NCBI GenBank assembly: GCA_019308705.1
Contig: JAFDHW010000033.1
Coordinates: 1 to 11,845, forward strand
Direction: 5' to 3'
DNA: 11,845 nucleotides
Origin: Deltaproteobacteria bacterium
Lineage (GTDB): Bacteria; Desulfobacterota; Desulfobacteria; Desulfobacterales; Desulfatibacillaceae
Part shown: positions 1-6,112 of the stretch, one piece after another
How positions within the stretch are numbered: the stretch's first letter is position 1
Layout: every line of letters starts with the position of its first letter
The notes under the pieces: model-generated
Seen by the model: the letters and a program-made list of their open reading frames with translations, nothing else
What the model was told of the DNA's origin: nothing
Databases searched by the model: none
Program-made: the position numbers and the translations under genes

Positions 1-926
1 GTGTAGCCCTTTTCCAGAAGCTTCGCCGCCCTACCCGGCCGGCACAGCCCCAGGGCCTCGCAGATGAGAAGCTCCTCGTGGGCGAACTTCTCCGAGACCT
101 CGAACACCTGAATCTCGCTTGCCGGGTCCTCGATCCCCGCCATGGCGTAGGCCTTCTCCGCCGCCCTGGAAAGCCCGGAAAGGCGCAACAGGTCGCGGTC
201 CCGCAGGTAGGCCTCCTGGCAGGTTCCCACGCCCTCGATCCACACGGGCTCGTCCGTGAACTCGTAGGCCCGGTCCTCCGAGGCCAAAATCACCACGGCC
301 GCGCCGTCCGCGTGGCAGCTCATGGTAAGCTCGCGCACGGGGTCGTAGTACATCCGGGAGGACAGCACCTCGTCCATGGTCACCTCGGGCATCCTGCGGG
401 CCGCATGGGGGTTGGCCCCGGCGTTCTGCAGGTTCTTCAGGGCGACCAGGGCGATCTCCTCCTCCGAGACCCCGTGGGCCCGCATGTACATCCCGGCCTG
501 GATCCCGGCGGCCGCCACGTCGTTTAACACCCCCACCTGCCGGTCCAAAAGCGGGTCCAGGGTGTAGAAGGACACCTGGTGGGGATTGAACGTGGAAGCC
601 TGGGTGTGGCAGGAAACCAGGGCCACGTCGTAGGCGCCGGACAAAATCTTCATCATGGCGTAGACCAGCGCGAAGGTTCCGTCCTCCTCCACCTTGGATT
701 CGTCCTTGAGATAGGCCCCGTTGGCCATGCTCAAAAACACGTTGGAAATGGTCCGGCCGTCCAGGAAATCGGAAGACCCGGAAATGACGGCGCCCAGGTC
801 CCTGCGGTCGATGCCCGCGGTTTCCATGGCCTCGCGCACCACCGGAAACACCATGTCCTCCCGCGCCGTCGGCGCGTCCACCTGGTGCCGGGACTGGGCG
901 TAGCCCACAATGGCGACCCTTTGCAC
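1..926 (-). CDS. Thiolase-fold (SCP2-type) protein, C-terminus beyond the window; nucleophilic Cys apparently absent
   Basis: Partial gene: 308 complete codons are seen and the frame is still open at base 1. The chosen GTG start follows a strong AAGGAGG site and lies 15 bp after the BKACE stop, so the two are probably one operon. Thiolase features are the N-terminal VAIVGYA strand, ILSGAYDVALV (residues 94-104), NPHAARRMPEVTMDEVL (172-188) and MSCHADGAAVVILASEDRA (202-220), as in SCP2/lipid-transfer thiolases. Where these enzymes normally have the C(A/S)SG nucleophile loop, about 20 residues before SGxxDVALV, this protein reads VEEDGT (79-84), with Glu in the Cys position. Cys106 lies after that strand and is not in the usual place. 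It may therefore be a thiolase-fold aldolase (Ltp2-like), a non-catalytic partner subunit or an acyl-CoA-binding protein rather than a true thiolase. The C-terminal GHP/C-x-G region cannot be checked here. The family is secure; the reaction is not. Confidence 0.82.
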   Translation of the reverse strand, partial: MQRVAIVGYAQSRHQVDAPTAREDMVFPVVREAMETAGIDRRDLGAVISGSSDFLDGRTISNVFLSMANGAYLKDESKVEEDGTFALVYAMMKILSGAYDVALVSCHTQASTFNPHQVSFYTLDPLLDRQVGVLNDVAAAGIQAGMYMRAHGVSEEEIALVALKNLQNAGANPHAARRMPEVTMDEVLSSRMYYDPVRELTMSCHADGAAVVILASEDRAYEFTDEPVWIEGVGTCQEAYLRDRDLLRLSGLSRAAEKAYAMAGIEDPASEIQVFEVSEKFAHEELLICEALGLCRPGRAAKLLEKGY

Positions 927-941
927 GGCGTCCTCCTTTCT

Positions 942-1808
942 TCAGCCTCTCTCGGGGAGGTTGAACAGCGTCCTGGCCTCGTCCACGGTGGCCACTTCCC
1001 GGTCCGCCAGGCGCACGATCTCGCAGGCCTTTTGCACCAGTTCGTGGTTCCCCTTGGCCAGGGTCTTGCCGGATACGTAGATGTTGTCCTCCAGTCCCAC
1101 CCGGATGTGGCCGCCGTTGACCACGGCCATGAAGTTGGACCGGAAGCTGTCGATGCCCACCCCGCACACGGACCAGGAAGCGTCCTTTGGGGTGAGCGAG
1201 CGGAAATGGGCAAAGGACATGGGGGTGAGCGTGCTGCCCCCGGCCACGCCGAACACGTACTGGAAGTGCAACGGCTCGTCGAAGACGCCCTGCTTTCTGG
1301 CCAGCAGCACGTTGTCCACGTGGGCCGGGGTATAGACCTCCAGTTCCGGCTTGGTGCCCGCTTCCCGCATCTTCAGGGCGAAGTTCTTGAGCATCTCGAA
1401 GGTGTTCTCAAAGGTGATCTCCACCAGCACGGCCCCGCTTTTTCTGTCCGCCAGGGCGAAGTTCATGGTGCCTGTGTTCAAGGAGGCCAAGTCGGGCTTG
1501 AAATTCTCCACCACGGAGATGCGCTGCTCCGGGGTCTTTCCCGCGCCCACGGCCGTGGACAGGTTGATCAAGACCGGGCACCGGCTGCGGATGCCCTCCA
1601 CGATGGGGCCCAAAATCTCCGGGTCCTCGGTGCCCATGCCCTCGGGCGTACGTGCGTGGATGTGCACCACCGCGGCCCCGGCCTCGTAGGCGCGCACCGC
1701 CTCCTCGATGCACTCGTCCACCCCGTAGGGCACGGCCGGGTTCTGCTCCTTGAAGGTCCCCGCGCCGGCCAGGGCGCAGGTGATCACGCACTTTCGCTTC
1801 AAGCTCAT
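942..1808 (-). CDS. Beta-keto acid cleavage enzyme (BKACE, DUF849 / Kce family)
   Basis: A 288-residue protein of full family length, with a zinc-dependent TIM-barrel fold, expected in the cytosol. Family members transfer the acyl part of a beta-keto acid to acetyl-CoA, giving acetoacetate and a new acyl-CoA; the founding member, Kce, cleaves 3-keto-5-aminohexanoate in lysine fermentation. Visible motifs are ITCALAGAG (9-17), VVHIHAR (47-53) with zinc ligands His49 and His51, NLSTA (82-86), SLNTGTMNF (109-117), EVYTPAHV (157-164) and GGHIRVGLEDNIY (232-244). In the last, Arg236, Glu240 and Asp241 match Kce Arg226, Glu230 and Asp231 with a constant shift of ten. The usual GVGR-x-Q loop reads GVGIDSF (216-222), so the substrate is probably not that of Kce. 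The ATG follows an AAGGAGGAG site. The thiolase-like neighbour downstream suggests CoA-linked carbon breakdown. Family certain, substrate unknown. Confidence 0.93.
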   Translation of the reverse strand: MSLKRKCVITCALAGAGTFKEQNPAVPYGVDECIEEAVRAYEAGAAVVHIHARTPEGMGTEDPEILGPIVEGIRSRCPVLINLSTAVGAGKTPEQRISVVENFKPDLASLNTGTMNFALADRKSGAVLVEITFENTFEMLKNFALKMREAGTKPELEVYTPAHVDNVLLARKQGVFDEPLHFQYVFGVAGGSTLTPMSFAHFRSLTPKDASWSVCGVGIDSFRSNFMAVVNGGHIRVGLEDNIYVSGKTLAKGNHELVQKACEIVRLADREVATVDEARTLFNLPERG

Positions 1809-2075
1809 GACGCTCCTCCTTGTGGAATTTTCAGAAAAACGAAACGGACGCGTCTGGCCGCGGCCGGGGCCTGGGGCTGGACGCCTCGGAAACAGGGTCT
1901 TCGGGCCGCAGGGGTCCGGGGATTTCTACGGGTGGAAAGTACCGGTGCGCTCGGATGGATGCCTGGAGAAATGGCGGCACCTTCCTTTGCGGGGGTTTTC
2001 CCGGAAGTGTGGGGGAAAAGGAGGCCGGGCTGTCCTCGCCACGGGCGGGCTCTTTTCGAGCAACCTGACCGTAAC

Positions 2076-2103
2076 AAATTATCACAAAACCGCGACAGGT
2101 CAA
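2076..2103 (-). promoter_or_regulatory. Possible sigma-70 promoter reading toward the BKACE gene
   Basis: On the minus strand TTGACC (2103-2098) is followed after 16 bp by TAATTT (2081-2076). The -35 is good and the -10 is weak, with three of six consensus bases. It would leave a leader of roughly 260 nt before BKACE. It overlaps one copy of the TTGACCTG(A/T)C motif. Tentative. Confidence 0.2.
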
Positions 2104-2218
2104 CCGCGTTGGAGCCTTTTTTGCGGCCCGGGCCCTCGCGCCGCGCCCGCAACCGGCAGGCAACTCCAAGAAACGGATGTTTCCGGGAGCCGAAGCCCGC
2201 CATCCAAGGCGTCCCGCA

Positions 2219-2236
2219 TTTTGCCACCTGGTAAAA
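2219..2236. promoter_or_regulatory. 18-bp imperfect palindrome, candidate activator site
   Basis: TTTTGCCACCTGGTAAAA has the symmetric pattern TTTT-N-CCA-CC-TGG-N-AAAA, with 14 of 18 bases matching its own reverse complement. It stands out in GC-rich surroundings. Its centre lies about 70 bp upstream of the start point expected from the plus-strand promoter at 2264-2292, a position typical of class I activators. The cognate regulator is unknown. Confidence 0.35.
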
Positions 2237-2263
2237 TCTTTGCAGCCGTTGCAGAACCCGCGG

Positions 2264-2292
2264 TTGAAATGCGAGGATAAACACGGTATATG
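2264..2292 (+). promoter_or_regulatory. Candidate sigma-70 promoter of the cNMP-binding-domain gene
   Basis: TTGAAA (2264-2269), a 17-bp spacer and TATATG (2287-2292) lie 36 bp before the ATG at 2328. Spacing is ideal, with five of six matches at -35 and four of six at -10. The interrupted palindrome GGTATATGTACC (2285-2296) covers the -10, and TTGACCTGAC lies near the expected start point, so repressor control is possible. Confidence 0.45.
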
Positions 2293-2327
2293 TACCAATT
2301 GACCTGACAACCAAGATAGGAGGCGTC

Positions 2328-3122
2328 ATGAAAAATACAGTCCAAAGCGCGGCGGACGGAACCATCATCCTCCCGGACCTGGACTATTCCTACGTGCTGG
2401 CCGAGGAGAACTACGGCCCCGGAGAAGACATCATCAACGAGGGCGACCACGGCAACTGGACCGCCGTGGTGGTGGAAGGCAAGGCCGACGTCTTCAAAAA
2501 GACCCCGGCCGGGCCGCTGCTTTTAGGCCGGGTGGGACCGGGCGTGATCATCGGCGACCTTTCCATGGTCACCCGCAAGAAGAACCTCCGGACCGCCACG
2601 GTGCGGGCCGCCGAACCCCTGGTGCTGGGGATTTTGGACATCCGGCAGATCTACGGGGAGTTCGCCCGGCTCCCCAAGGAGTTCAGGGCCTTTTTGGAAA
2701 GCGCGGACCGCCGCCTGTCCGGCGTGAATCACTGCCTGGTAGAGGTGCATACCGGCCAGGTGCCGGCCGACGTGCTGGGGGAACGGACAACCTGCCTGGA
2801 AAACACCCGGGAGCCCTGCTGGATCCGGGAAGGCTCCGCGGCCTTGGTGCGGGAGAAGGACGGCAAAAAGCTCTGTCTCATGGGGCTTTCTGCCGAGGAT
2901 TTTGTGGGAGGCCTGCCCTTTGCGGATTTCGGCCACGAGCCGGACGGGTGCGCGGTTTACGTGTCCGACGATTTCGCGGCCGAGCCCATGGATTCCGCGG
3001 CCATGAAGGACATCTTCGCCGGCGCGCCCACCGCGGTGCGCCAGTTCATCACCTGCATCGCCAGCATGGTGCGGGAGACCTCCAACAGGGCATCTGAGCG
3101 CTACTTCGGGGACGGCGGGTAG
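2328..3122 (+). CDS. Cyclic-nucleotide-binding-domain protein without a DNA-binding domain
   Basis: A 264-residue soluble protein with an AGGAGG site six bases before the ATG. Residues about 28-110 match the Crp-type cNMP-binding beta-roll: YGPGEDIINEGD (29-40), VVVEGKADVF (47-56), LLGRVGPGVIIGDLSMV (65-81) and LRTATVRA (87-94). The last two stand for the phosphate-binding cassette, but the usual GE-(x)n-R(S/T)A is altered (GD, no clear cassette Arg before TAT), so ligand binding is uncertain. No C-terminal helix-turn-helix is visible. Residues about 168-255 instead look like a second, degenerate copy of the same fold: GSAALVREKDGKKLCLMGL followed by EDFVGGLPFA aligns with GKADVFKKTPAGPLLLGRV followed by GVIIGDLSMV, and both copies end in a similar helical stretch. 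It is therefore more likely a signal-binding or protein-interaction module than a transcription factor. Its end overlaps the convergent HD-domain gene by 22 bp. Confidence 0.85.
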   Translation: MKNTVQSAADGTIILPDLDYSYVLAEENYGPGEDIINEGDHGNWTAVVVEGKADVFKKTPAGPLLLGRVGPGVIIGDLSMVTRKKNLRTATVRAAEPLVLGILDIRQIYGEFARLPKEFRAFLESADRRLSGVNHCLVEVHTGQVPADVLGERTTCLENTREPCWIREGSAALVREKDGKKLCLMGLSAEDFVGGLPFADFGHEPDGCAVYVSDDFAAEPMDSAAMKDIFAGAPTAVRQFITCIASMVRETSNRASERYFGDGG

Positions 3123-3907
3123 AAATTTTGCGGGTTTTCCAGGCGCTTGGAAATGTTTTTGAACGCTTCCTTTACCAGGGGGGTGTCCGGAAGGTGGGCC
3201 CGGATCACTTCCACGTAGCCCCTGTCCGCCACGGCCTTTAGGGTGGGGGCGAAGTTCATGTCAAACACCCAGGCGGCCTGGAAGAGCTTGAGGTCGTTTA
3301 AGGTCCTCAAGTCCTCCATCCTGGCGGGCCTGCCCGCCAGCACCGCCTCCTCCACCCCCGCCGAGACCGGCGGCTCGTCGGGCAGGGCGAAGTCCATGAT
3401 CTCGTCGCCCTTGGCCGGCCCCTCCTGGTAGTGCCCGCAGATGACCCGGTAGATGTCCAGCTTGTCCGCGTCGCGCAACAGCCGGCAAAAGAACACCCGC
3501 CTGCGCGGCCCGCGCGAAGGCGGCAGGGGCCGGTTGTGGAGGGCCACGGCGAACACCGCGGTCTTCCGGTCCTCCGGGTCAAGGCGGTCCAACAGCCTCC
3601 GGGCGTGCAGGACCCGCACGCTCAACGCCGCGTGGTTCACGCTGCCGGCGTCCGACAGGGTGCGGTATTTTGCGAACTGGGGAAACCGGCCCAAGTCGTG
3701 GAAGATCCCCAGGATAGCCGCAAAGGCCAGGTCCTCCCCGGAAAGCCCCAGGCTTTTTCCCAGAAAGAGCATCTCGTCGCGCACCTTCAGGGTGTGCTCG
3801 CGCTTCAACGCCGCGGCCCGGTCCGCCTCGGGGTCCATGCCCATGTAGGACGCCGCGTATTCCTCGAACCACGCCTCGTATCGTCCCAAAAGTTTGGCGC
3901 TGGCCAT
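3101..3907 (-). CDS. HD-domain metal-dependent phosphohydrolase
   Basis: A 268-residue cytosolic protein with a strong AAGGAGGAGG site before its ATG. HD-superfamily motifs appear in order: KREHTLKVRDE (35-45) with His38, the signature GIFHDLGRF (67-75) with His70-Asp71, NHAALS (91-96) with His92, ALHNRP (122-127) with His124, and RDADKLDIYRV (145-155). This ligand set suits a one- or two-metal phosphohydrolase acting on nucleotides or phosphoesters. The GYP motif of c-di-GMP phosphodiesterases and the conserved pattern of RelA/SpoT hydrolases are not evident, so the substrate is open. The C-terminal half (about 175-268) has no recognised partner domain. It converges on the cNMP-binding-domain gene, with 22 bp of overlap, and its start lies 310 bp from tmcD, in divergent orientation. 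Confidence 0.88.
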   Translation of the reverse strand: MASAKLLGRYEAWFEEYAASYMGMDPEADRAAALKREHTLKVRDEMLFLGKSLGLSGEDLAFAAILGIFHDLGRFPQFAKYRTLSDAGSVNHAALSVRVLHARRLLDRLDPEDRKTAVFAVALHNRPLPPSRGPRRRVFFCRLLRDADKLDIYRVICGHYQEGPAKGDEIMDFALPDEPPVSAGVEEAVLAGRPARMEDLRTLNDLKLFQAAWVFDMNFAPTLKAVADRGYVEVIRAHLPDTPLVKEAFKNISKRLENPQNFYPPSPK

Positions 3908-4217
3908 GGCCTCCTCCTTGCGCAGGTTTTTCCCAAAGCACGGCGGATGTCAAGGGAAGCCGCTTTCCGCCAAACCGTGCCGCCTCCATGCCGTTTTTCC
4001 TTTCCCCGCGCGGCCCGGAGTGGTAAGCTTATACGCAAAAAGCCCCCACCCTGTTGCGGCCACAGTGGGAATCATGGTCCGCAGGCGAACCTCGGCACGG
4101 CTTTACGCGCGGGGATCTTCCACGCCGGAAGCGGATGCCGGGGCAGGCCGCGAACGGATTCCGGCCGCCAGGCTCTTTGTATTTCCTTGTACCGGTCCCC
4201 CACGAAGAAACGGCGAC
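3908..4217. other. Divergent intergenic region before the tmc cluster (310 bp)
   Basis: It should hold promoters for both the HD-domain gene and the tmc cluster. On the minus strand a perfect TTGACA (3953-3948) lies 40 bp before the HD gene start, but the -10 at the right distance (AAAACC) is poor. On the plus strand, TTATAC (4029-4034) next to the palindrome TAAGCTTA (4024-4031) is the only AT-rich -10-like sequence, without a clear -35. A short palindrome, CCACAGTGG, lies at 4060-4068. I see no gene here. The tmcD frame stays open back to 3894, but its extension does not look like protein. Confidence 0.5.
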
Positions 4218-5444
4218 ATGGACTGGGAACCCGGCAAAAAATCCGTGGCCGAACCATCGGCCTGGTCACAAGCCCTCTTGGTGGAACTCGCCGTCTCGCC
4301 GGACGGTGAGCGCCTGGCCGCGGTGTTGCGCGAAGAGGGATCCGCCCGTGTGGTGGTGAACGGCGAGCCCTGGGAAACTTCCTTTGACAAGGCCTGGTAC
4401 CTGCGATTTTCCCCGGACGGCCGCCTGACGGCCCTGGTAAACGCGGACATGAAGTGGACCGTGGCCGTGGACGGCAAGCCCTGGGAGGCGGCTTTCGGGT
4501 TCGCCTGGAACACCCTGTTCTCCCGCGCGGGGGACGTGATGGCCGCCTGCGTGCAGGACAACGGCCGATATCTGGCAGCCGTGGACGGCAAACCCTGGAA
4601 GCAGGGCTTTTTCGACCTTTCGGACTTGGTCCTGTCCGCGGAAGGCGGCCGCACCGCCGCCGTGGTCCAGGCCAAAGCCCTGGCCGAGGGCGACGTGTTC
4701 GCCTTTGACCAGGGCGCCTTCGCCGTGGCCGTGGACGGCAAACCCTGGGACAACACCTTCGTGAATTGCTGGACCCCGGTGTTTTCCCCGGACGCCTCCT
4801 CCGTGGCCGCCCAGGTGCGCACAAGCCCCCGGGAATACACCGTGGCCGTGGACGGCAAACCCTGGGAGCAGGGCTTTGCCTGCGTGTGGGAGCCCCGCTT
4901 TTCCCCGGCGGACGGCTCGGTCACCGTCCCGGCCCGGACCCCCAAGGGCTGGGCCCTGGTGCGCGACGGCCGGCCCCTGTGGGACAAGACCTTCGCCCAG
5001 GTGCTTTCCCATGAATACTCCCCGGACGGCTCCCGCGTCGCCGCGGTGGTGGCCCCCTCCTTTGGCAAGTGGACCGTGGCCGTGGACGGCCGGCCGTGGA
5101 GGGCCCGGTTCGACCAGGCGGTGTTCGACCTTTGCTTTTCCCCGGATAGCGGGCGCGTGGCGGCCACGGTCAGGCACAGGGGCAAATGGACCCTGGCCTG
5201 CGACGGCACGACCTGGGACGAATCCTTTGACATGGTCGGGCCGCCCGTGTTCTCGCCGGACGGCTCCCGGCTGGCGGCCCGAGTGAGAAGGGGCGACACC
5301 TGGACCGTGTTCGTGGACGGAAAACCCGCGGGCGACGCGTACGCCCGGGCGTTCGACCCGGTGTTCAATGACGACGGCGTCCGGGTGCTGGTGCGGGGCA
5401 TCTCCGCCCGGGGCCTTTATTTCAGGCAGGTGGTAGCGCTGTGA
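4218..5444 (+). CDS. tmcD: TmcD, Trp-rich repeat (beta-propeller-like) subunit of the Tmc redox complex
   Basis: Taken from the ATG at 4218 the protein has 408 residues and begins MDWEPGKKSV; no good ribosome site precedes it. There is no signal peptide or membrane segment, so it should be cytoplasmic. Nearly the whole chain is a repeat of about 39 residues, with a strand ending FSPDGSRLAA and a strand reading WTVAVDGKPW. The second motif is visible nine times, ending near residues 52, 89, 127, 177, 216, 255, 294, 333 and 371; the first is visible ten times. This resembles PD40/WD40-type propeller blades. In Desulfovibrio vulgaris the Tmc complex has a Trp-rich protein, TmcD, of unknown role; the repeat character and the direct linkage to tmcCBA support the name. 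Its stop overlaps the tmcC start (GTGA). It may be a docking scaffold, but no redox cofactor motif is seen. Confidence 0.85.
   Translation: MDWEPGKKSVAEPSAWSQALLVELAVSPDGERLAAVLREEGSARVVVNGEPWETSFDKAWYLRFSPDGRLTALVNADMKWTVAVDGKPWEAAFGFAWNTLFSRAGDVMAACVQDNGRYLAAVDGKPWKQGFFDLSDLVLSAEGGRTAAVVQAKALAEGDVFAFDQGAFAVAVDGKPWDNTFVNCWTPVFSPDASSVAAQVRTSPREYTVAVDGKPWEQGFACVWEPRFSPADGSVTVPARTPKGWALVRDGRPLWDKTFAQVLSHEYSPDGSRVAAVVAPSFGKWTVAVDGRPWRARFDQAVFDLCFSPDSGRVAATVRHRGKWTLACDGTTWDESFDMVGPPVFSPDGSRLAARVRRGDTWTVFVDGKPAGDAYARAFDPVFNDDGVRVLVRGISARGLYFRQVVAL
4296..5331 (+). repeat. Tandem in-frame repeats of about 117 bp within tmcD
   Basis: The protein repeat is also clear in DNA. The core GTGGACGGCAAACCCTGG and close variants recur at about 117-bp spacing. 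The segments at 4575-4610 and 4842-4877 are identical at 33 of 36 bases. One interval is longer (residues 127 to 177, with an insert around VQAKALAEGD). The similarity suggests fairly recent or recombination-maintained duplication of blades. Confidence 0.8.
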
Positions 5445-6100
5445 CCAAGGCATACGTCTTTGCCGCCGGGCCCCTCTTGTGGGTCTCGGTGATTGTTTTC
5501 GCGGCCGGGTGTCTGCTCCGGCTGGGGCGCCTGGCCTGGCTGGCGCGGAAAAAGGACCGGCCGGTATACGCGTACATGAGCGCGCACTACGCCCTGCGCT
5601 CCATCGGCCGCTGGCTGGTGCCCATGGGCACCGAGTCCATGCGAAAACACCCCGTCACCACGGTGGTTTCCTTTGCCTTTCACGCGGCCGTGGTCCTGGT
5701 TCCCCTTTTCCTGTTCGCCCACGTGCTTCTGTTCTACGAAGCCTTCGGCATCTCCTGGTGGACGCTCCCCGAGGAGGCGGCCTACGCCGGAACCCTGGTC
5801 GTCCTGGCCGGGCTGGTTTACTTTTTCGCCCGCAGGCTCATCCGGCCCGAGGTGCGCTACCTTTCCGGGCCCGCGGACTTCGCCCTGCTCGTTTTGGTGG
5901 CCCTGCCCTTTGCCACGGGCCTGTGGGCTTTTCACCACGGTCCCGGGGTCCGGGTGGTGATGCTTTTGCACGTGCTTTCCGGCGAGGCGCTTTTGGCCGC
6001 CATACCCTTTACCAAGCTGTCCCACATGTTTTTGTTTCCCTTCCTGCGCGGGTACATGGGTTCGGAGTTCGGATCCGTGCGCCACGCCCGGGACTGGTAA
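5441..6100 (+). CDS. tmcC: TmcC, membrane cytochrome b subunit of the Tmc complex
   Basis: A 219-residue integral membrane protein starting at GTG, overlapping the tmcD stop by four bases (GTGA). Hydrophobic segments lie near residues 5-26, 75-98, 113-131, 146-163 and 172-199, giving the five helices of the HmcE/NarI-type cytochrome b family. Candidate heme ligands are His81 and His94 in helix 2 and His177 and His195 in helix 5; the 18-residue spacing of the latter pair equals that of the Escherichia coli NarI ligands His187 and His205. The role inferred from Desulfovibrio is to take electrons from periplasmic TmcA and pass them across the membrane to cytoplasmic TmcB. The HxxxH-poor loops and the basic stretch RLAWLARKKDR (30-40) after helix 1 suit a cytoplasmic loop. 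Gene order makes the assignment firm. Confidence 0.9.
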   Translation: MTKAYVFAAGPLLWVSVIVFAAGCLLRLGRLAWLARKKDRPVYAYMSAHYALRSIGRWLVPMGTESMRKHPVTTVVSFAFHAAVVLVPLFLFAHVLLFYEAFGISWWTLPEEAAYAGTLVVLAGLVYFFARRLIRPEVRYLSGPADFALLVLVALPFATGLWAFHHGPGVRVVMLLHVLSGEALLAAIPFTKLSHMFLFPFLRGYMGSEFGSVRHARDW

Positions 6101-6112
6101 GGGGCTTTTGCC

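Larger units (their letters stand above)
1809..2327. other. Divergent intergenic region (519 bp)
   Basis: This stretch separates the minus-strand BKACE operon from the plus-strand cNMP-binding-domain gene. Open frames here on both strands show no recognisable protein, so I call no gene. The part from about 2060 to 2327 is less GC-rich and holds the candidate control elements listed separately: a possible minus-strand promoter, an 18-bp palindrome and a plus-strand promoter. A ten-base motif, TTGACCTG(A/T)C, occurs once on each strand, at 2299-2308 (plus) and 2094-2103 (minus). The part next to BKACE (1809-2060) is GC-rich and shows nothing clear; it would be a long leader if the distal promoter is real. 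Confidence 0.6.

Noticed and set aside
579..2234. Long plus-strand open frame opposite the thiolase and BKACE genes
   Set aside because: It is antisense to two clear genes, is rich in His, Gly and Arg in the manner of high-GC shadow frames, and has no recognisable domain or ribosome site.
4093..4108. Sigma-54-like sequence (CGGCACGGCTTTACGC) before tmcD
   Set aside because: The distance between the GG and GC elements is one base too long and the TTGC core is altered.
3894..4217. Longer N-terminus for TmcD, for example from the ATG at 4074
   Set aside because: The extra sequence is Arg- and Pro-rich with no repeat or signal character and no ribosome site; the repeat protein makes sense from MDWEPGKK.
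4296..5331. Regular repeats that might suggest a CRISPR array
   Set aside because: They are in-frame 39-codon protein repeats with divergent copies, not identical short repeats separated by unique spacers.
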